Shown: one piece after another, positions 1 through 10,376 of the stretch
Layout: each line of letters opens with the position of its first letter
Position numbering within the stretch: the stretch's first letter is position 1
Assembly (NCBI GenBank): GCA_032622095.1
Contig: CP136067.1
Coordinates: forward strand, 178,902,556-178,966,555
Length of the DNA: 64,000 nucleotides
Reading direction: 5' to 3'
Source: Siphonodentalium dalli
Lineage: Eukaryota; Mollusca; Scaphopoda; Gadilida; Siphonodentaliidae
The notes under the pieces: model-generated
The model's database searches: none
What the model was told of the DNA's origin: nothing
Seen by the model: the letters and a program-made list of their open reading frames with translations, nothing else
Made by a program: the position numbers and the translations under genes

Positions 1-639
1 AATCTTGCAAATTTTCTAGCGATTTGTCGCTTGAAACCAGTTTGGTTGCCAATGAATATGGTCCAAATGATGTTATGGTATATTGATATATGTTACGACC
101 AAAGAAAGTTACTTAATAAGTATATTAAATGACAAAATAAATCCATGGGGCCGGGCTGTGCATTCGTCGATTCGAATCTCGATCATATTCGATATTTCGG
201 AATCAAGTTCAAAATGAAAGCGTTTGTTCACCAGTACAGAAGGGGAATAAGATTAGTTTAGTAAACTAGATCATTTAGATCGCTTTGTGTAAGGAAAATG
301 GTCCATAGTCGATGATCATATTCATGTTGTTCCAACAACGTTCAAAACAGAAATGACCCAAGCGTATTTCCTGTACAATTTAAATGAAACGCACGGGCGC
401 CGCTGAAAACACATCGTTTTTTAGCCAATCACAACGATTATTTCTAGAAGAGGTGCCTCGAAAAGTCAACGGGGGAATTTCATAACAAGACATTACCAGA
501 TTACTCCATGCACAGAAATCGAGTACGCCCAATACGAATTACACCACGAAATGTTTTCTCACCTGAGACCGAAAAAGCGCAGCATTTCGTTGACTATTCA
601 GTCGAATTGTGACCAGAAACTTTCAGTCGTATTACAAAA
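1..639. other. Unassigned AT-rich flank, no gene seen
   Basis: I see no coding region, RNA gene or clear repeat here. It may be host flank or the decayed outer left arm of the Polinton-type element, whose left border I could not fix. A tRNA B-box-like stretch near 168-178 was considered and rejected. Confidence 0.4.
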
Positions 640-783
640 GAAATAAATACACGGTGTATCGGTGTGTATGGTCAAGTTGTACCACAAAAAACTGATTGTA
701 GGACTCCGCTACGCGTCGTCCTACAATCAGTTTTTTTGTGGTACAACTTGACCATACACACCTCTACACCGTGTATTTATTTC
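640..783. repeat. 144-bp near-perfect palindrome (hairpin)
   Basis: Two arms of about 64 bases are nearly exact reverse complements. The left arm begins GAAATAAATACACGG and the right arm ends CCGTGTATTTATTTC. A short loop of about 15 bases contains CTACGCGTCG. The structure could extrude as a cruciform. It resembles a foldback MITE, but I see no convincing target-site duplication in its flanks. It lies outside the recognised Polinton genes, so it could also be a relic of that element's terminus. Confidence 0.85.
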
Positions 784-1078
784 TTAAATATAAATCAACA
801 AAGTGCTTAAAAATAATCTCATTTATTATTAAATAACCATTGGATACTAAGAATTAAATGAAAATTTTCCGAAACTAACCTTGCCTCTGGGATAATCTGT
901 GGAGAACATTTTTGAAATTATGCTAATGTTTGTAATTCGCCACGTTATATACACCCCTATATTTCACACGTTCATTTGACATTCAACTCAATGTTAACAC
1001 ACGTGTCAATTACACCACAAGCTGGGTTTTTTTCAACGAGTTAGACTTATTCACACCTAACAGGTATCAAAGGCACGC

Positions 1079-1484
1079 TGAGTTCTATACACACAATGAA
1101 TTATGGTTATCGGTCGCGCTTCAAAAGAAAATGACATGCGAACATTCCGAAATCAGAAATTTCCCCGTCATAACAAACCCCCCGATTAATGTTGCAAATT
1201 ACACATCTGAGTACTGTACACACAATGAAACATAGTTATTGTTCCCGCTTCAAAAGAAAATTGACACGCGAACATTCAGAAAAGCAGACTGTGGATAACA
1301 AATTTCCAGTCATAACAAACCACCGATTAATGTTCAAATTACACAGCTGAGCTCTATACACACAATGAATTATGGTTATCGTTCGCGCTTCAAAGGAAAA
1401 TTGACATGCGAACATACAGAAAGCAGTCTGTGGACAAAAATTTCCAGTCGTAACAAACACCCCGACTAAAGTTCAAAATACACT
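1079..1484. repeat. Tandem repeat, three units of about 130-139 bp
   Basis: Three diverged head-to-tail copies start near 1079, 1207 and 1346. Each contains the words TACACACAATGAA and GACATGCGAACAT (with variants). Subterminal tandem repeats are common in Polinton arms, so this may be the left arm of the element. The right-hand repeats at 16.98-17.34 kb are not obviously the same sequence. Confidence 0.75.
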
Positions 1485-1487
1485 TAC

Positions 1488-2051
1488 ATTGTACTGCACC
1501 GCCTCCATTATGACCTGTTCAGGTTCTCGGCTGGGCTCTGCTGGCCATAGAACTCTCTGGACCTATAAAAAACAAAAATACACAATAATTAATTTACGGT
1601 AATGTAATGATTAAAAATGATCATGTGAAAACAAATCTGGTATATGAAAAAAGGCTTTGTCGATAACGTCGTAAAGAAATGTTACTCACGTGTTACACAT
1701 CAAGATCTTTATGTCCTACTTTAAATAAGTACGTTATTATAAAGCTGTTTAAACATGCTATTAAATACGTTAAAATAGAGAACAGTTATGTCTTAATGAT
1801 GTTACCATTTTAAAATTAAAATAAGTTATTATAAAATAAAGAGTGGTTTGTTTTCTTAACAATTCTCTTATAAAATAAAGAGTGGTTTGTTATATGTTTA
1901 ATATATCAGATGTTACTTTTTTAAATAAATCGTTATAAAATAAAGAGCGTTTACTTACATCATCCAGAGGCCTATCTTCCGGCGCTGCTTGCAACACTGG
2001 GGATACTGGACACTCCATAATAACGTTTTTTTTAGGGGTCGAGGTAAACAT
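1488..2051 (-). CDS. Small spliced gene, two visible exons, unknown function
   Basis: Exon 1 runs 2051-1959 (31 codons) and ends at a good donor (GTAAGT at 1958-1953). Exon 2 runs 1562-1488 (25 codons). It follows an acceptor ending in ATAG and ends at a second GTAAGT donor. Both exons are whole codon multiples and join in phase 0, so at least one more exon would be expected further left; I could not find it. The start at 2051 is chosen over the ATG at 2096 because a TATATATA box at 2082-2089 would place transcription start downstream of the earlier ATG. The product is proline- and acid-rich with no recognised domain. Its place next to the PC4-like gene and its viral-style TATA box suggest it belongs to the Polinton-type element. 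The gene model is inferred from splice signals only. Confidence 0.4.
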
Positions 2052-2081
2052 AGTTAATGATAAAATATAATGTGTTTCCAG

Positions 2082-2089
2082 TATATATA
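2082..2089 (-). promoter_or_regulatory. TATA box of the small spliced gene
   Basis: TATATATA lies 31 bases upstream of the ATG at 2051 on the minus strand. It is one of five TATA boxes found before predicted transcription units of the element. Confidence 0.45.
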
Positions 2090-2162
2090 CCATCAATTAA
2101 TCACGCCTTAATCTTTGATTGGTTATTTTTTTTTGGGTAGATGGCAACGGGAGGTGGAGACA

Positions 2163-2274
2163 AGCGCTCTATAGAATACGCCAATCTCGTTTGGAAAATG
2201 GTTATAACACAGTGATTCAGCGCTCTATAGAATACGCCAAATCTCGTTTTGAAAATGGTTATAACACAGTGATC
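2163..2274. repeat. Two-copy tandem repeat of about 56 bp
   Basis: Two adjacent copies each contain CGCTCTATAGAATACGCCAA followed by GAAAATGGTTATAACACAGT. They lie between the small spliced gene and the PC4-like gene. Confidence 0.85.
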
Positions 2275-2349
2275 CAAAAGCTAACTGCATGTGCTTAAAC
2301 TTGAACACTACGGGGTGTAGTCTAAACAACAAACGATGAAGGTACAATT

Positions 2350-2610
2350 AAAATAATTTATTTCAAAAATCCATCATTGTGTCTTAACTGCATATTTCAC
2401 ATATTACTAATCCTGGCCCCAGTGTTGGGGAATAATAAAATCCTTAAAGTGGGTTATAGCGTCCGAAATGTCACGTTTCAGCTCACATAAAGTCTGGAAC
2501 TCTGTAACAGATACACAAAATACAATCCTTAAAGTGTGTGATAGCGTACGAAATGTCACGTTTCAGCTCACATAAAGTTTGGAACTCTGTAACAGATAGA
2601 CAATATCCAA
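2350..2610 (-). pseudogene. Two partial duplicates of the PC4-like gene 3' end
   Basis: The C-terminal coding segment of the PC4-like gene (the stretch reading TEFQTLCELKRDI) recurs twice downstream of it, near 2450-2512 and 2528-2600. The outer copy continues to its own stop codon and ends in a different C-terminus. Only tail fragments are present, with no start or first PC4 repeat. They look like tandem duplications that decayed after copying. Confidence 0.7.
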
Positions 2611-2621
2611 GCTTCATTGAT

Positions 2622-2627
2622 TTTATT
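2622..2627 (-). terminator. Polyadenylation signal overlapping the PC4-like stop codon
   Basis: On the minus strand AATAAA overlaps the TAA stop of the PC4-like gene, so the 3' UTR would be very short. Such stop/poly(A) overlap is typical of compact viral genomes. Confidence 0.5.
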
Positions 2628-3111
2628 TCAAAAATCCGTCATTGTGTCGGAACTGCATATAACAAGCTATTAACGATTCTTGGTCTGGGTGAGAGAAGGA
2701 ACAAGGGATAAAATCCTTATAGTCAGGAATATAGTCCGAAATGTCACGTTTCAGCTCACATAAAGTCTGGAATTCTGTAATAGTCAGACAAATGCCACGC
2801 TTCGTTGGGCTCAGTTCATTACTATCATCTCTGTAATACGTTTGTACGTGTACCAATTTGAAGTCCTCGCTATATGATAAAAATGTCTTTCGTCCAATAT
2901 GAAACTGTGCAGATTTTCCGTCACATATAGCAGTCTGCAAATCTTCAATGTATAAACATAAGTTATACCAAAGGTTTTTGTCCAATGAAACGCCCTTCAA
3001 AGTCGGAGTGATGCCATCCAACCATCTGCGTATGTCAATACGAATTTCCCCTTTAAATTCACTGACATTAACAAATTTCTGAGCTCCGATTTGGTGCGTT
3101 AAACATGCCAT
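2623..3111 (-). CDS. PC4-like (p15 transcriptional coactivator) protein with two repeats
   Basis: An intact 162-residue protein. Residues 21-30 (GEIRIDIRRW) and 36-48 (PTLKGVSL followed by a Trp) match the ssDNA-binding core of the eukaryotic coactivator PC4/Sub1, where a DIR strand is followed by a GRKGISL-type turn and a Trp. A second, weaker PC4-like turn (PTKRGICL) lies at residues 102-109, so the protein may be an internal duplication. Cellular PC4 binds single-stranded DNA and helps RNA polymerase II initiation together with TBP/TFIID; similar small proteins also act in replication. The gene diverges from the polymerase gene across about 415 bases that contain TATA boxes facing both ways. 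The assignment rests on motif recognition. A role with the element-encoded TBP homologue is inference. Confidence 0.7.
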   Translation of the reverse strand: MACLTHQIGAQKFVNVSEFKGEIRIDIRRWLDGITPTLKGVSLDKNLWYNLCLYIEDLQTAICDGKSAQFHIGRKTFLSYSEDFKLVHVQTYYRDDSNELSPTKRGICLTITEFQTLCELKRDISDYIPDYKDFIPCSFSHPDQESLIACYMQFRHNDGFLK

Positions 3112-3153
3112 AGTTATATATTTCGTAATGGAAAATATATCTTCATAATATTA

Positions 3154-3160
3154 TTATATA
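3154..3160 (-). promoter_or_regulatory. TATA box of the PC4-like gene
   Basis: TATATAA on the minus strand lies about 43 bases upstream of the ATG at 3111. Confidence 0.45.
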
Positions 3161-3186
3161 GTATCTCTCAACCAATCAGAAACCCC

Positions 3187-3345
3187 GCTCAACCGTTAGA
3201 CAACAATAGTTATTGATTTATTTTAAAAACGTGTTGAAACACGTTATCAAACAAAGCAAAACGCGCTCTCAACCGTTAGACAACAATAGTTATTGATTTA
3301 TTTTAAAAACGTGTTGAAACAGGTTATCAAACAAGCAAAACGCGC
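3187..3345. repeat. Two-copy tandem repeat of about 80 bp in the divergent promoter region
   Basis: Two almost identical copies begin CTCAACCGTTAGACAACAAT (3187 and 3268) and include ACGTGTTGAAAC. They lie between the divergent PC4-like and polymerase genes. They could hold regulatory or replication sites, but nothing in the sequence proves this. Confidence 0.85.
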
Positions 3346-3471
3346 GCATCAACGTGAGTAATTAATGTTTATTGTTTATTATTATCAACCAATTAAAATC
3401 CCCCAAACCTAAACCGTGAGTCGTCGATCTATAAAACGTGACCAATCAAAATCGTTATGAGTTCCTCAATA

Positions 3472-3479
3472 TATATAAA
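3472..3479 (+). promoter_or_regulatory. TATA box of the polymerase gene
   Basis: TATATAAA lies 49 bases upstream of the polymerase ATG at 3528. Transcription would start near 3500, giving a short leader. Confidence 0.55.
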
Positions 3480-3527
3480 CGAAAAAAAAAGTATACTTAG
3501 TTCACACTATGTTTATTTTATATTCAG

Positions 3528-5749
3528 ATGACGTCTGCACAAAACGCCCAATACTTGCACGGTCTCGGCATTACAGCTAGAAGTTACGGTTTGAGCTCTA
3601 TCAATACAGCACAAGGAATAAATATCGATTTGTATAATCAACTAATATTACTGGAACAGAACCAGCCATCAACAGCGCCCCACTCGGTCAATTATCAACC
3701 CTTATCAGCCGGACTTCAACATTTCTCAAACGGATTTCAACCTGTGTCAACAGGGTTTCAGCCAGTCAATTATCAACCTGTATCAGCCGGATTACAACCG
3801 GTCAATTATCAACCTGTATCAGCCGGATTACAGCCAGTCAATTATCAACCTGTATCAGCCGGGTTTCAGCCAGTCACTTATCAGCCTGTATCAGCCGGAT
3901 TACAACCAGTCAATTATCAACCTGTATCAGCCGGATTTCAACCTAGTAGTGGACCTTTTATTCAACAGGGTTATATAGTTCAACCTACCACCGTAGCGGC
4001 TACATTAGGACCTGATATTCAACCGAGCTATATAGCTCAACCGATCAGCACCGATTCGACCCTCGCACAGGCCCCTACAATGAGCGTGTCATTAGACGAA
4101 ACTCAGCCCTTTGACATTAGCCATCTATCAAACCCAAACGATACACAGCCTGTTGACACTAGCCATCTGTCAAACACATCGACTGACACTACTCAACCAT
4201 CAACTTCGACATCAGGTAATGATGTCACACCAACATCAACCAATGACACTACAACACGGTCTAATAATACAGAACCGAACGATAATAATCAACCATCAAC
4301 TTCCACATCAACCAATGATACCTCACCACATAGTAACGAACCGAACGACATTAATCAACCATCAACTTCCACATCAACCCCTGATGCATCACCACAAACG
4401 TCGGAAGAACCCGAAATGAGTCATCCATACTTCCACATAAATAAGATCGCTACCAAAAAGTTTCTGAACAGCGCCGCCTACGAGAATATCTATGAAATTA
4501 GATTCAAGGCTGATATGTATGGACAAACGTTAATATCACTACAAACTATATTGCATGAGGTATTTGAATATGTGTTGAATATCATACCAACATCCGACGA
4601 TGATTACGGACGTTTTACTCTGCATACAGTCGACCTTGACCGACCTATTGCGACTGGATTACGTTTGTGGAAACGTTTAAATTCTCAAGTGGTTATGGAT
4701 CAAATAGCTAATGTTTTAAATTCAAACGAGGATATTAAATTGGATCATACGTTTACTGTGTATATTGGTTCTATAATAACACCCGTCGGTGGTAAAAGAA
4801 TCATATTAGACGGACCAGCATCCATGTCGAACAAGAAAAGTGTCACTACGATAGATAATTCCGACCAAATATGTTTAGCACGTTCCATAGTCGTATGTGT
4901 GGCCAAACAAAATATCGTACCCATCGATGAATGGAACGTGTTGAAAGAAACCAAACTGTCTAATCGGGAGATATTTATGAAATATCACAAAGTGTCAGAA
5001 ACATACTACCAAAATCTTACGAAGTCTAAACGATCGGAGCAAAAAAAAGCTGCTATTAGGCTACTTGAAATGTTACAACTACCTATAGATGAACCAGCAA
5101 ATTTTCAACAATTAAATTTATTCGAGGACTTTTTTGATGTTAATGTGGTAATTATTGGTGCCGACTGTGGTAACAAAGTTATTCGATCATCGACTGAAAA
5201 GACATCTAATGTATATTTATATTATCATAATCATCATTTCGACGCTATTACCAGTGTTACAGGTTTCTTTGCGCAGGCATATTTCTGTGAAAAATGTTTG
5301 AAACCATTCAATAACAAAGACGGGCACCAATGCGCTAGTTACTGTATTTCTTGTAAATCCAAGGATTGTGTCATTGGAACTAAAATGACATGCCGAAATT
5401 GTTGCGTAACGTGTCGTTCTATGGATTGCTTCCTACGTCATAAGAGAGGTAAAACACCACAATGCTTCCAGTTTCATAAGTGTACAAAATGTGTTAAAAT
5501 AGTCAAGATCAAGGAACGGAGTATGGAGGAACACCGCTGCTACGAATACAAGTGTCTTTCCTGTAACATCTATGTAATCTGTGAACACGACTGCTTCGTT
5601 AGAATCAATGAAGAAAGTAAAAAAGGTTCTAAGTTCATTTTTTATGATTTCGAAGCGACTCAATCTACACCTTACAAATGTGACGCTTACGAAAATCGTG
5701 GATCTTGTCCGGAATGTGACGCTGATACCACATGTAACACCTGCAAACG
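3528..5749 (+). CDS. Polymerase exon 1: low-complexity head, OTU-like region, zinc cluster, Exo I
   Basis: This exon is open throughout (740 codons plus two bases). Residues about 55-141 are short tandem repeats of the type NYQPVSAG, and about 185-300 are Ser/Thr/Asn/Pro-rich, so the head is probably disordered. Around residue 449 an SDQICLARS stretch is followed about 120 residues later by YYHNHHFDAI (His 570). This Cys...His spacing and context resemble an OTU-type cysteine protease core, a tentative reading. Residues about 585-691 hold many CxxC and CxxxxC pairs, consistent with zinc ribbons. Exonuclease motif I (Asp 707, Glu 709) is near the end. The exon ends at a GTGAGT donor in phase 2, and joining to the acceptor at 6133 keeps the frame, which exposes the stop at 6147 as a true nonsense lesion. 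Confidence 0.85.
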
Positions 5750-8700
5750 GTGAGTAAATAAAGCCATATTGTGTACGCAACCTTATATCCCAAAGGTGAA
5801 TTAAATTCTGCAGTCAATGAACCCATAGCATATTGTCAAACTCCCCCACCACACAGTAGACATAACACCTGCGTTTATCGATAGTGTCAATATTCCATAC
5901 AATGTGGCACAAACGTATACACATCCATTTGAACGGGGGACCTTATTATAAAGCACTGTGTGAATTTTAATCAATAGCATAGTCGCCAACACCAGGCGTT
6001 TGTCAATTATATCGCGGTGTCAGAAATGACCGTCTCCTGTCGATTTATTTAAAGATGGTTTGTGTGTGTGTGTGTTTATTTAAAGATGCACTGTGGTTTA
6101 ATTAAAGATTGAATTCTATTATTTTTTTTTCAGCTGCATTATATGTTAATTACCATACTGTGGAATGGATAGACACGTCCCTAATTTGGTCATATCTCAG
6201 AGTGCGTGTGACCTGTGTCAGGACTATTCACTCGATGATATGTCGTTATGTAACGAATGCGGGACACGTTGCGAAAAATGTAACAAACTCAGTCCGACTG
6301 GTGAATACGTGTTGACACCTTGTGAGGGGTGTGGTAAACGATGTTTTAAGGCCGAAGGGCCAGATACACTACAAAACTTCTGTGAATGGTTGTTTGATAA
6401 ATCCCATAATTTTTTTACTGTGATAGCCCATAATTCAAAAGCATATGACGCTGTATTTCTACTGGATTTCCTCACAGATAGAGGCACACTGCCATCCAAA
6501 CTTATATACAACGGTTCCAAGATTATGCTGCTCACTGCCAATTATAATATAAGAATTATTGATTCTCTGAACTTTTTAAATATGGCCCTAAGTAAATTAC
6601 CTAAATGCTTCGGGTTGGATGAATTAAAAAAAGGATACTTCCCACATTATTTCAACAAGCTTGAAAATACAGACCATATAGGGTTTATCCTGATGCGAGC
6701 CAATATGGTGTGGATACCATGACTGGTTCGAACAGAGACGCATTCTTGAAGTGGTATGACAGTAAAAAAAATAGTGTTTTCAATTTTCGTGAGGAAATAT
6801 TGGCTTATTGTGAAAGTGACGTTGATATTCTCAGGAGAGCTTGTTTGTCATTTCGGACAATGTTTTTGGATATAACTGAGGATAAAATCGACCCGTTCCA
6901 GTATAAAACCATTTCGGGCACTTGTATGACAGCTTTCAAAACACTGTTTCTAGAAGAGACTTATACAGTGACTGTTGGTGCCGAGGAAAATGTTCCTATG
7001 GTCAAGGTGAATAATGAATGTCGTCTTCTGCTAAACGATGAGTAGGTTAATGGAGATGGTTACGACATAACTCATGAAAAGTTCGTTTCTACACCCATCG
7101 CCAAAGTTCGATGTACACCACTACAGATACATTCCCAAGCGTCTATACAGTGGTTGGATTACGAAGCATTAGATAGAGGTGTGACAATTCAACACGCTAG
7201 AAATGGTGGGGAGTTGAAACTACCAGGCTCTAGGATGAAAGTAGATGGATTCTGCGCAGAGACCAACACTTGTTTCGAATTTAACGGTAAACGCTCTTTA
7301 TTATCGCTTCAACTGTTCCCTATTTCAGCTGTTTAATCATAAGTTTAAATTGAATATATATTTAACATATAACAAACCACTCTTTATATTTTCAGGGTGT
7401 TTATATCATGGGTGCACAATCTGTTATGACACACAAAGACATCAGCTGAAAAATCCGTTATCCAAACTATCTATGCATGACTTGTACATGATGACGATGA
7501 AGAAAGAAATTGCCATTAGAGACGCGGGTTATAAATTAGTGACTATGTGGGAACATGATTGGACTAAGATAAAGACTTCATTACCATCTATTAAAGAGTT
7601 TATTGAAAAATCTGATACCATGCCACGCTCGAAGCCAGAGATGCGTTCTACGGGGGTCAGGATCAGGAGAAGATACTATATATAGAATTCACTAGTCTGT
7701 ATCCATTTCAGGAACATGACTCAGCTTGTTAGATGTATAAGTTTTGAAGAAAAAAATTATTGAATGAAACCTTGAGTGAATGAAACTTTGAGAAAATAAA
7801 AAAAAAAATATTTTCAAGAACAAGTACGCACGATATCCAATTGGCCACCCCATCAGGATATACGAGAATTTCAAGGATATATCAGAATATTTCGGTGTGG
7901 CCAGAGTGAAAATACAACCACCGAAAGGACTGTTTCACCCGGTGCTACCTGTCAGGTGATTATGCGCTCAATATACTTTACAATCATATTACTTTGATAT
8001 AAGTCCATTCTCATTTTTTAGAACGTCACAACACGTCCATTCTAAAATACGTTAGAACTCATTTTTGTGTGTTTTGTAGGTCTAATGGCAAGCTGAAATT
8101 CGGCCTCTGTCGTAGCTGTATGGAGATAGAAAATACAACCCCGTGCGTTCACGATGACCCTCTTAGAGCGATTACTGGTACATGGGCGATCCCGGAGATA
8201 GAGATGGCTGTTATTAAAGGGTATAAGATCATACAAATTTATGAAATTATGCATTGGGCGTAATATAACAAATCGACAGGTGACGATGGGCTCTTCACAT
8301 CATACATAGATAGGTTAGTAATATTAATAATCCTTCAACGACTCTCTTCTACTACAATTTTTCTTGACCATGAATATAGCAAAATTGCTTTGTATTATTT
8401 CATAGATTCCCGAAGGTGAAGCAGTCAGCTAGTGGATGGCCGATTGGTGTCATAGTGAAAAAGATAAAACCAAATACATATCTGACTATCTGGAGAATGA
8501 AGGAATACAGTTAGACTATGATAAGATTGAGAAAAATCCTGGGCTTAGGAGCGTGGCTAAACTGATGTTGAACAGGTAATATATAACAATGTTTGTATAA
8601 TAGAGTTGTTGTTCAGAATATTTACCCCAAAAAAAAAAAAAATTGTTAAAAATTGATAAAAAAAAATAGACGCATAGTTATTTATATAGATTTGTTAAAT

Positions 8701-9329
8701 TGTATAATAGAGATGTTCAGATAGTCTACCAAAAAAACAAAAATTAAAAAAACAATTAAAAAATTTTAAAAAAATGTTTCAAATTTATTTTAAAAAAATG
8801 GACGCACAGCTATGTATATAGAGTTGTATAATTGTATAATAGATATGTTCAGATGATTTACCATAAAAATATCCAGCAAAATATTAAAAATTGTTAAAAA
8901 ATTGATTAAAAAATCGTAAATATTACAAAAAAATTCGTTTTAATGTTATATATCACTAATCAATCATGTAATCACTCAGCTTCTGGGGAAAATGGGGCCA
9001 GAGATCTAACATGCTACAGACGATGTTCATACACGAAAGAGAACCGGCGAAATTCTTCAATCTACTGAGTGATCCATCCAAGACTTTGAAAGACTTCCAG
9101 ATAATCGGCAATTCATGCATCAGAGTGCAATACACGTACAAGAATCATAGCATACCACAAGATAATTCGAACGTGTATCTGGCTCTTTTCACGACTACAT
9201 ATGCTCGACTGAAGTTGTACGATGCTCTCAACATTCTGGGTGATAGGGTACTATATTTCGATACAGGTAAATACGATATAAAAAGCGCGTGTAACTACCA
9301 CTATCTTATATGTTTGTATAGTAACACCC

Positions 9330-9765
9330 ATCCCTATTTATATGGATTAGTATGTGTGTCTGTGTGTCTATGTGTCTATGTGTTTGACTCTGTCTGTAGG
9401 TGTTTGTGCGCCTATCTATATTTTATATGTTTGTATAGTATCACCCATCTCTATTTATATGGATTAGTATGTGTCTATGTGTTTGTTTATGTGTGTCTAT
9501 GTACTTGTGTGTATGTATGCGCGCATGTGTGTGTGTCTGTGTGTATGTTTGTCTGCGTGTGCGTATGTATGCGCGAGTGTGTGTCTCTGTCTGTGTGTGT
9601 ATGTTTGTCTGTGTGTCTATGTGTAGATGCTTGTATGTGTGTGCGTCTGTGTGTATGTATGCGCGCGTGTGCGCATGTGTGTGTGTCTGTGTGTCTCTGT
9701 CTGTAGGCGTTTGTGCGTCTGTCTATGTGTTTGTGCGTCTGTATTGAATCCTATTTTTTTTTCTT
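9330..9765 (+). repeat. TG-rich microsatellite inside polymerase intron 7
   Basis: The intron between the two halves of motif C (9267-9770) is filled with degenerate TGTGTG/TCTGTGTG repeats. Open frames here, rich in alternating Cys and Val, are artefacts of the repeat. Confidence 0.9.
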
Positions 9766-10330
9766 TTCAGATTCGGTCATATATATACAAGGGCCTGGAT
9801 GTCCTGACATACCGTTGGGTGATTATTTAGGCGATTTCACATCGGAAACAGACCCCGGAGATTATATAACAAATTTTCGAACTGGAGGTGCTAAAAACTA
9901 CAGTTATAAAACATTAAAGGGACAGTGTGTAAAGTTCGTGGATTTACACTGAATTATAAAAATTCCAAAGTTAAAACTTTTCGGTTATGGATAAAATGAT
10001 TTCTAGGAAACGAAAGCGGGAGTGCCACGATGAAGAGGAGGAATCGCCTAGAAAAGTATACATTACTGAGAATAGGATCGTTCAAGCCAGAGACAAACCA
10101 CTTATATTTAATCGTATTCAGGACAAAAGATACGATTTGGTTTATAATAAGAGAGTGGTGCAGGACGATTATTCAACATTACCTTTCGGATATTGACGCA
10201 CTTATCTTTTGTATATTGTTATGATTCTTTGCACGTATATAAATATATATAAACAATTATCATTTTTTCCCACACCTAGTTCCACATGGGGGTCCCTATC
10301 AAAAACTATAAATTTTCACTATACAATTAT

Positions 10331-10336
10331 TTTATT
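10331..10336 (-). terminator. Polyadenylation signal after the capsid gene
   Basis: AATAAA on the minus strand lies about 40 bases past the stop of the capsid gene. It would end the long minus-strand block that starts at the IAP gene. The convergent polymerase gene ends at 10196, so the two units meet tail to tail within about 180 bases. Confidence 0.5.
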
Positions 10337-10376
10337 ACGATGCTATATATTACATAGGTATAAAAACGTTTCTGTC

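Larger units (their letters stand above)
3528..10196 (+). pseudogene. Protein-primed family B DNA polymerase of a Polinton/Maverick element, eight exons, inactivated
   Basis: Exons inferred from GT-AG borders and reading-frame continuity: 3528-5749, 6134-7286, 7396-about 7710, 7819-7955, 8080-8313, 8406-8575, 8980-9266 and 9771-10196. Exonuclease motif I is YDFEAT (Asp 707, Glu 709), motif II is AHNSKAYD in exon 2, and motif III is YCESD near 6.81 kb. The polymerase signature SLYP (motif A) is at 7.7 kb. Motif B (FWGK) is rebuilt across the exon 6/7 border and motif C (DTDS) across the exon 7/8 border. The insertion words YHGC and YPIGHP are typical of Polinton polymerases. Lesions: stop at 6147, frameshift near 6680, stop at 7043, frameshift near 7680, stop at 8261, and frameshifts near 8443, 9935 and 9984. 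The motif A Asp is replaced by Glu, and the donor of intron 3 is not recognisable. The gene is therefore dead as sequenced. In the family it replicates the element's linear DNA. Confidence 0.93.

Noticed and set aside
130-180. tRNA-like B-box stretch (GATTCGAATCTCG)
   Set aside because: No A box at proper spacing and no cloverleaf could be drawn by eye.
4111-4419. Overlapping 102-codon frame inside polymerase exon 1
   Set aside because: It is an out-of-frame reading of the low-complexity repeat region; exon 1 in its own frame continues into clear polymerase motifs.
9330-9830. Frames rich in Cys-Val across the TG repeats
   Set aside because: Products of the TG microsatellite within an intron, not cysteine-rich secreted proteins.
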